Part shown: one piece after another, positions 6,640 through 11,710 of the stretch | Position numbering within the stretch: the stretch's first letter is position 1 | Layout: each line of letters begins with the position of its first letter | Notes under the pieces: generated by a model | Told to the model about the DNA's origin: nothing | Databases searched by the model: none | What the model saw: the letters and a program-made list of their open reading frames with translations, nothing else | NCBI GenBank assembly: GCA_038247995.1 | Contig: JBBRUG010000188.1 | Coordinates: forward strand, 1-11,710 | Direction: 5' to 3' | DNA from: JBBRUG01 sp038247995 | GTDB taxonomy: Bacteria > Chloroflexota > Chloroflexia > Chloroflexales > Chloroflexaceae | Length of the DNA: 11,710 nt | Made by a program: the position numbers and the translations under genes

Positions 6640-6698
6640 GGCCGAAGCATTCGCCGCGTCACTGTCCTGGCCGTGTCAAGATAGCGAATGCTTCGGCC
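6640..6698. repeat. Perfect 15-bp inverted repeat between the ATPase and Replic_Relax genes
   Basis: GGCCGAAGCATTCGC (6640-6654) recurs inverted at 6684-6698 with a 29-nt spacer. The first arm begins at the base right after the ATPase stop codon, and the second ends 22 bp before the original Replic_Relax ATG. No T-run follows, so it is not a standard terminator. It could be a transcript-processing or attenuation hairpin, an operator, or a relaxase/replication protein binding site. Confidence 0.6.
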
Positions 6699-6720
6699 CA
6701 AGCATACCGGAGCTACGACT

Positions 6721-7697
6721 ATGCCCACCACCACCCGATCGCGCCGCCGCATTACCTGAGAGAAGCTCGGTGAGCGTACCCGGCTGATGCTCCAGCGGCT
6801 TAATGACTGCATCCTGCTGGACGAGGACGATCTCTGCGCGCTCGTCTGGCCTGAGGCGGTGAGCCGGCAGGCCTGCGCCGAGCGCCTCAGTCGCTGGCAG
6901 GCGGAGCAATACATCCAGCCGATCGCCGTCCCTGGCGGGCGCTGCTACCAGCTGGGCCGGAGCGGCGCCCGCCTGCTGCGCGAGGCGCGGGAAGCCCCCC
7001 TCGCGCAGCAGGCGGGCGCCGAGCGGGTGCGGCCAGGGTTGCTGCTGGCCAACCGCTTCGGCGTCTCGCTGTATGAGGACATCCAGAGCGACCTGGGCGT
7101 CAGTGGCATGGGCTGGGCGATCCGGCCCTTCAGCGGCAGCGACGCCCGCGGCGACGGGCTCGCTGCGATCGGCTACGACCTCGACGGGCTGCCGGCGAGC
7201 CGGGCGCGGCCAGATGCCCATGCCCCGGAGTGCCTCGGCGCGGACTACACACCGCCGCCGGGCATCGGCGTCATGCGCCTGGTGGTCGAGATCGACAGCG
7301 GCAGCGAGGACGCCCACCAGCTGGCGCAGCGCGCCCGCAACTGGCGCGCCCGCTGGGATCAGACCGCCTGGCCGCCGGCCACTCACACGATTTTTCTCTG
7401 ATCACCGATAAGGGCTTCGCCCGCCTGGAAGCGATCTGGAGCACCTGGACGCAGCATGCACTCCTGCCCGCCTTCTTTAGCACCGTCGAGACGCTCAGCC
7501 TAGGCACGGGAAGACTCTGTCACCCCTGGAACCCGCGCCGGCACCTGCCCGACGGTTGCAGCGTGTGGATCTGGCACGATATGTACGACCGCCCGCGCTC
7601 ACTGCGACCATGGGATCTGGAGGAGGAGGCGACGCTGAGGTTTGAGCAGCCGGTGGCGGTCAGGATGCGGAGTTTGGGGGAGAGTATGGTGCGGTGA
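6721..7697 (+). pseudogene. Replication-relaxation (Replic_Relax) family protein, broken by an early TGA and a frameshift
   Basis: ATG 6721 has GGAG upstream (6709-6712) and reads MPTTTRSRRRIT, then hits TGA at 6757. The same frame continues EKLGERTRLMLQRLNDCILLDEDDL. The winged-helix DNA-binding domain follows (LCALVWPEAVSRQACAERLSRW, GGRCYQLGRSGARLLREA), then the C-terminal part with MRLVVEIDSGSED (7273-7311), where the Glu/Asp pair matches the conserved E-x-D of the family. At 7396-7401 the frame ends in TGA after THTIFL. Coding resumes one frame back as LITDKGFARLEAIWSTWTQHALL and runs to TGA 7697. One missing base in the CTC/CTG area explains it. ATG 6787 could give a 204-residue product lacking the end. 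The family is linked to plasmid and conjugative-element replication in bacteria. Two independent defects suggest decay, although a sequencing error could account for either one. Confidence 0.7.
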
Positions 7698-7909
7698 GCT
7701 CTAGGCTTTTAGAGTGCACAGGATAAGCCGACTCGGAAAGGTGAGATCCGATATTTGGCCTGGTACGGTTCGGTAAATGACCTATACCAGGGCTCGCGCA
7801 AATCTCTTTCTATTGCGGAACTCGGCTTCGGTGAGCACCACGATAGAATGAGATTCGCGCGAGCGGCTTCTCGATTACTCTGCCTCTGAGATGGCGATAG
7901 GATTTTGCC
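7698..7909. other. Intergenic segment between two convergent genes
   Basis: About 210 bp lie between the ends of the convergent Replic_Relax and Tc-like genes. The base composition falls from GC-rich to moderate here, so a boundary of the element probably lies in or near this segment. It contains a 7-bp inverted repeat (7759-7765 / 7785-7791) and the 22-bp imperfect inverted repeat listed separately. No reading frame or T-tailed terminator is evident. Confidence 0.5.
7792..7864. repeat. 22-bp imperfect inverted repeat (73-bp structure)
   Basis: The left arm 7792-7813 and right arm 7843-7864 are reverse complements except for two mismatches, with a 29-nt spacer. The arms contain CGCGC followed by an AT-richer stretch. 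It may act as a bidirectional terminator hairpin for the two convergent genes, or be a tiny palindromic element. No T-run follows on either strand. Confidence 0.6.
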
Positions 7910-10900
7910 CTAGGCGGGCCATTCTGGCGTTTGCCCGCTATAGGTGATGACGAACAGGATATCTTCGATATCCTCGTTCTGGATTGCCTCAGTTACCGTA
8001 CGCCCGTCCGAAAGGTTCGCCGTCAAATCTAATTGCCATGTACCAAACGGCAATATTCCAGTGAGCGGAGCCCAGGCGCTGGCGTTGCTGCGACGTGTGC
8101 TGATGATCCCGTCAATAGATGTTGCGCTGCCACCAAGAGCGTTGCCACCTCCCTGTGACGCGAACATAAGGTTGGCCGTTACCTCAAATGCAGCGCCTTC
8201 CTTCCTGGCGAAGAAGAAGACAACCTGTTCAATTATAAGTTGGTCGAGGTTGGGCGGGAAGTCTGCGCGCTCCGTGCTGAACTCGACAACCATAGGCGTG
8301 GTGGATTGCTCGGGGTGATTGAGATCGTACCACTGGTCGGCAAACTGGTTGCGGAAGCTGAAGGGCCGATCGGCGCTGAAGGTGCGGTTCAACTGCGAGA
8401 TGACCTGGCGGCGGTAATCCAGGTTATTCAGCGCCGTGTACTCGATGGTGATCAGTACATCGGCAATGGTGCTGTAGTCGAACTGATTGGCCGCTTTGGG
8501 AAGTTGCAGCTCCCAGGCGGTATCCACGCCCACACCCTCAAAGGGCAGCAGCAGCTCTGGAGACTGCGGTGTCAGCTCAAACAGGCCGGTAGCATCGCGC
8601 GGTGAGGTGAGACTAACGGTTTCAAGAGGCCGCGTAATGATGGTTGGCTCGAAGATGCCGTTGGTATTGATGATCACTCTGGATAGCCCACTGGAGGATA
8701 GGGTTGCCTTGATGCCCGCAATAGGTGGTATGAGGGCAATAATGGAGACACGGACGCGCTTGATCAGGCGTAGATAGTGACCTGGAAAGTCCTGATCAAA
8801 CAGCGTCATCGGCGTTGCAAAGGGCATCACGCCGTTCTCGCGGAAGCGCTGAAACTCCGACGGGGCCAGTTGAGCCAGCGAGATCGTCTTGGTCAGTTGC
8901 TGCTTCCGCCGATCGGTGCTGAAAGCATACTGGTCGAGCTGGAAGATATCCTGTACAAGCCGAGCCGAGCCGGTTAGCCCGCGGCGATCAGGGGTGTTCT
9001 CTCGCGATAGTGTGCCAGCATCTGCCCCCAGTGGCGCTTCCCAATAGTCCGCCTGGATAAATGGTCGTGGAGCCTCCTGCCGCTCGAAGGCCAACTGGCT
9101 CGCGGCGAGTTGAGCCATTGCCGTAGCCTGCTGTAAGAAGAAGCTATAGACGCCCTCAAGGATGTTGCTCATCCAGTCGTACAGCTCGACGTTGGTGAAC
9201 TTCGTAGCAAGGAAATCGGCTACCTCTTCGGTATGATCGGCCTGCATCTGGGCAATAGTCCGTTCCTGGCCCGTAACCCGCACCTGATTCTGAGCGATTC
9301 TAATTTGTTGGGTGCCAATACGAACATCCTGCTGCGCGAGGTCACGCTGTAGATTCCATTCTTGTTCGCGGCGTTCAAAGCTGGCCAGAGTCAAAGCAAA
9401 CTGAGCCGCAGCCTGAAACGCCGCCCCAACATCTCCGGTGGCGAAGGCCAGAACACTACTTACCCCAGCAGCTTCGAAATATGAGGCGAGGCCTAGCAGT
9501 TCAGATCCTGATAGTCCCGCATCTAGTAGCCCATCGTAATAAGCATTCTGAATCTGAGCTCGCTCCCGCTGCAAGTCCGCCAACGTCACGCCATCCTCAG
9601 CTTCTCTGACACGCAGATCCTGCAGGCGGACGCCTGCGCGCGCCAGCGCGACCCCTTGTCGGGCACCGAGCTGGTTATAGAACTCGGCATCACGCTTCTC
9701 CAGGGCCGAGAGGAAGGCGGCCTCTATTTGCTGGGCCATGCTGACAAGCTGCTTGGCGCGCTCAATGAGCGCCACATAGCGATATGGCGTCGGGCGCAAA
9801 GTGGCAGTTCCTGGTACAACAATTTGTCCATCCCCAATTGCGGGCAGATCACGTGTGCTGCTGGTCGTTGCCGCATACGGTTCTAGCAGGCGCTCGTCGC
9901 CGGCAATATTACGACAGGTGCGGATCTTGTAGAGGTTTAACTCCGCCTGCATACGTAGTGCTGACACGATTGGATTAGGCGGGATGCAGAAAGAGAAGGA
10001 AGGCGCAGGAATGTGCCACCTGTAGAACACCATAGTCATTGCCGCCGCTGCTAATGGCGACGTTAGCCCTACATTGGCGACGCGCGATGGTGCGCGATTG
10101 ATGATCTGGCTTGGCCGGATTGCTCCCTGACTACCCCCTTTACCTGTCAGGGATGCTGCTAACGAAGTCTGTAACCAGGGAAGCGCTAGTTGGCCTGCTT
10201 CCAGGGTTGGTGGGCTAACATTGGCAACGAGCGCAACGGCCTGCAGGAAGTGTCTTTCAGCAGCCAGACCTACCTGCTCGACAACTTGAACCACTTCCGG
10301 ATGGGTCAGCAAGGCGGCTTGCGTGCTTGCTCTTGATACTCGCCCTTTCCGCCTAATCGAAGCCAGTGATTGTGGAAGTGATGCTTCTGCCAGTGCCAGT
10401 GCTACAATCTGGCGCACTTCGGCCAGTCGGCCCCGCGCAGATCCAGCCGCTGTAAGCACCACCCTTAGCTGGTCTCTCAGGTCTGAAGCTTTCCGTGCAT
10501 CAGGTAGGCGTCGGAATGTTGCCTTCATCTCATCGTGCGAAACTTGCCACTCGGGCAGTAGCGAAATGTCTTCGCCGACTTCGATCTCTAGCTCAGGGCA
10601 TTCATTTGTATGTTGCTGCAGCTCATCCGTGTTGAGCAGGTTGAGCGCTGTTGTGTACAACGTGCGCGCGATGGCGACCGACTCGGCAGTATCCCGGCTG
10701 AACTCGGCATCGGCATACTCCAGAAAGCAGCGCACTAACGCGAGCAGTGTGAACCGTGTGTAGGTGCTCTGGCGGGTCGCGGCGATGACGTGGGGATTCA
10801 GTGGATCCCGCAGCCAATCCTCGCTGCGTGCGAAGAGGAAGTCCAGACTCTGTTCCTGCACCAGCGGATAATAGATCTTTGGAGATCCCTTGACCGTGTA

Positions 10901-11560
10901 ATCATAGACCGTCCGCAACCAATCGAGCGCCGCAATGTATTGGCCGCGCCGCTGAAGCTGCAGGGCCAGGTACACAGGGACGAAGTACCAGGCTTCTTCC
11001 AGATAGATACGCACCGCTGCCGGGACTGACTGATTATCCAGAAACGCTTTGCTAATCTGCGTGCGGCGCACTTGTAGCTCCGTAGAGTCCAAGCGCTCCG
11101 TGATCTCGAAGGGCTCTCTCACAAACGGCGCCAACGCGATCGGCGCGGATCCGACGAGGCTGAGATCCTGTTGCTCGCTAAACGTGTCGCGCAAAAATCT
11201 GTGCCGGTTGGACACCCCACTGACATTTGTATCACCAAAATGATCAAGAAAAAGCCATTGGGGGTCGGATGCAAAAGGCCCACTGGAAGGGGAGACTCGG
11301 TAGGCCACCTGTGGGTTGATAGTATCAGGATACTCGCCGCTGGCCAGTACAATACGCGCCAGGTTGGCTCCCCATTCGAGTGGACGAGATTGTTCCTTGT
11401 TGCTGGAGGGCGGCCGACGATTTCGTCGCCTCCTGATTGTGAAATCTTTGGGTTCTTTGAAGGGAGAGAAAAACAAAGATGTCCCGGAGAATCTGTCCTG
11501 AAATAGTTTTGTCAACACATCTTTGAGCGTACGGCGGGGAACACTGAACTGCAGAACCAT
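7910..11560 (-). CDS. TcA-like toxin complex subunit, C-terminal half (1216 residues)
   Basis: The product matches the second half of TcA subunits (TcdA/TcA family), the pentameric pore-formers that inject toxins into host cells. In order: a helical shell segment AWYFVPVYLALQLQRRGQY (~190-208), resembling the TcA block ending in WFHYIFDP; NPHVIAATR (~255-263) and FSRDTAESV (~287-295); long amphipathic helices of the pore-forming region (~600-680 and ~730-780); LYDWMSNILEGVYSFF (~793-808); TKTISLAQL (~890-898); then the TcB-binding region LFDQDFPGHYLRLIKRVRVSI (two blocks, ~920-940), LPFEGVGVDTAWELQLP (~1005-1021). Full-length TcA is about 2500 residues; the receptor-binding and neuraminidase-like half is absent. 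ATG 11560 is the first start codon, but it has no good ribosome-binding site and the frame stays open upstream to a TAG near 11616, inside a probable IS630 end. The gene may have been cut by the insertion, or it may be a naturally short version. No signal peptide or TcB/TcC partner is visible. Confidence 0.85.
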   Translation of the reverse strand: MVLQFSVPRRTLKDVLTKLFQDRFSGTSLFFSPFKEPKDFTIRRRRNRRPPSSNKEQSRPLEWGANLARIVLASGEYPDTINPQVAYRVSPSSGPFASDPQWLFLDHFGDTNVSGVSNRHRFLRDTFSEQQDLSLVGSAPIALAPFVREPFEITERLDSTELQVRRTQISKAFLDNQSVPAAVRIYLEEAWYFVPVYLALQLQRRGQYIAALDWLRTVYDYTVKGSPKIYYPLVQEQSLDFLFARSEDWLRDPLNPHVIAATRQSTYTRFTLLALVRCFLEYADAEFSRDTAESVAIARTLYTTALNLLNTDELQQHTNECPELEIEVGEDISLLPEWQVSHDEMKATFRRLPDARKASDLRDQLRVVLTAAGSARGRLAEVRQIVALALAEASLPQSLASIRRKGRVSRASTQAALLTHPEVVQVVEQVGLAAERHFLQAVALVANVSPPTLEAGQLALPWLQTSLAASLTGKGGSQGAIRPSQIINRAPSRVANVGLTSPLAAAAMTMVFYRWHIPAPSFSFCIPPNPIVSALRMQAELNLYKIRTCRNIAGDERLLEPYAATTSSTRDLPAIGDGQIVVPGTATLRPTPYRYVALIERAKQLVSMAQQIEAAFLSALEKRDAEFYNQLGARQGVALARAGVRLQDLRVREAEDGVTLADLQRERAQIQNAYYDGLLDAGLSGSELLGLASYFEAAGVSSVLAFATGDVGAAFQAAAQFALTLASFERREQEWNLQRDLAQQDVRIGTQQIRIAQNQVRVTGQERTIAQMQADHTEEVADFLATKFTNVELYDWMSNILEGVYSFFLQQATAMAQLAASQLAFERQEAPRPFIQADYWEAPLGADAGTLSRENTPDRRGLTGSARLVQDIFQLDQYAFSTDRRKQQLTKTISLAQLAPSEFQRFRENGVMPFATPMTLFDQDFPGHYLRLIKRVRVSIIALIPPIAGIKATLSSSGLSRVIINTNGIFEPTIITRPLETVSLTSPRDATGLFELTPQSPELLLPFEGVGVDTAWELQLPKAANQFDYSTIADVLITIEYTALNNLDYRRQVISQLNRTFSADRPFSFRNQFADQWYDLNHPEQSTTPMVVEFSTERADFPPNLDQLIIEQVVFFFARKEGAAFEVTANLMFASQGGGNALGGSATSIDGIISTRRSNASAWAPLTGILPFGTWQLDLTANLSDGRTVTEAIQNEDIEDILFVITYSGQTPEWPA

Positions 11561-11569
11561 TTCATTAAC

Positions 11570-11662
11570 TAGTAGTCCGTCAAGGTTCGTTTGAATAATA
11601 GAGAGCGTTCTGGTATCCTACCAGCAGTGTCAATCCTTTTGCGCAAGGTGAGGAAGCCGCAG
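11570..11662. mobile_element. Probable left end and leader of an IS630-family insertion sequence
   Basis: The segment between the Tc gene start and the transposase ATG contains the TAG stop that limits the Tc frame and a small hairpin (11610-11615 / 11619-11624, 3-nt loop). The motif TAGTAGTCCGTCAAGG near 11571 is the best candidate for the terminal inverted repeat, with TA as the IS630 target dinucleotide. The other end lies outside the window, so the repeat cannot be verified. Confidence 0.4.
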
Positions 11663-11710
11663 ATGCCGAAGAAAGCGTTTCAGGTGCAGTTGACGTTGGC
11701 GGAGCGTACC
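11663..11710 (+). CDS. IS630-family transposase, N-terminal 16 codons (3' end outside the window)
   Basis: ATG 11663 with GAGG (11650-11653) 9 nt upstream opens a frame MPKKAFQVQLTLAERT that is still open at the window edge. IS630-family transposases commonly begin with a short basic Met-x-Lys-Lys stretch, a beta-like V-x-L-T and an E-R-x-x-L helix, before a helix-turn-helix domain and a DDE catalytic domain. Only this start is visible, so the family call is from a short match. It is transcribed away from the Tc-like gene; the two share the 102-bp region between them. Confidence 0.5.
   Translation, partial: MPKKAFQVQLTLAERT

Noticed and set aside
3191..6759. TGA read as a sense codon in this element (two genes with early in-frame TGA)
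   Set aside because: Other genes in the block end normally at TGA (for example at 3231), and a separate frameshift shows ordinary decay.
7390..7401. Programmed -1 frameshift at the T-run in the Replic_Relax gene
   Set aside because: The run ATTTTTC is not positioned as a slippery heptamer in the zero frame, and no programmed shift is known to me for this family.
1..11710. CRISPR arrays, tRNA or rRNA genes
   Set aside because: No regularly spaced direct repeats and no tRNA- or rRNA-like segment was seen on either strand.

Overview
The window is a mosaic of three blocks with different base composition. It looks like accessory DNA from a free-living environmental bacterium. A member of Chloroflexota is my best guess, based on the mix of a type 3 BREX-like PglZ, a conjugative ATPase next to a replication-relaxation protein, a solitary TcA-like toxin gene and an IS630-type transposase. 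No rRNA, tRNA or housekeeping gene is present to confirm this.

Block 1 (1-2553, moderate GC, plus strand) is the 3' end of a phage-defence operon. It holds a PglZ phosphatase-like protein whose 5' end lies outside the window, followed 4 bp later by a 243-residue protein in the position where BREX type 3 loci carry their last gene (BrxA). The ATPase, methyltransferase and helicase genes of such a system would lie upstream.

Block 2 (about 2690-7700, very GC-rich) looks like a decayed integrative or conjugative element. On the minus strand are a 300-residue gene of unknown function (GTG start, strong Shine-Dalgarno, 13-bp inverted repeat touching the ribosome-binding site), a 63-residue gene and a 73-residue gene. 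The 300- and 63-residue genes each end in a clear intrinsic terminator. A broken small gene follows. On the plus strand are the C-terminal part of a TraG/VirD4- or HerA-like conjugation ATPase that has lost its Walker A half, and a replication-relaxation (Replic_Relax) gene interrupted by an early TGA and a later frameshift. A cluster of four consecutive GC-rich hairpins lies just before the point where the ATPase remnant becomes recognisable. A perfect 15-bp inverted repeat separates the ATPase from the Replic_Relax gene.

Block 3 (7910-11710, moderate GC) is one long minus-strand gene for a 1216-residue protein. It matches the C-terminal half of the insecticidal toxin complex A subunit (TcA): helical shell, pore-forming coiled coils and TcB-binding region. 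No TcB/TcC gene is visible. Its 5' end abuts the left end of what appears to be an IS630-family insertion sequence, whose transposase starts at 11663 and runs off the window. A 22-bp imperfect inverted repeat lies between the Tc gene and the element.
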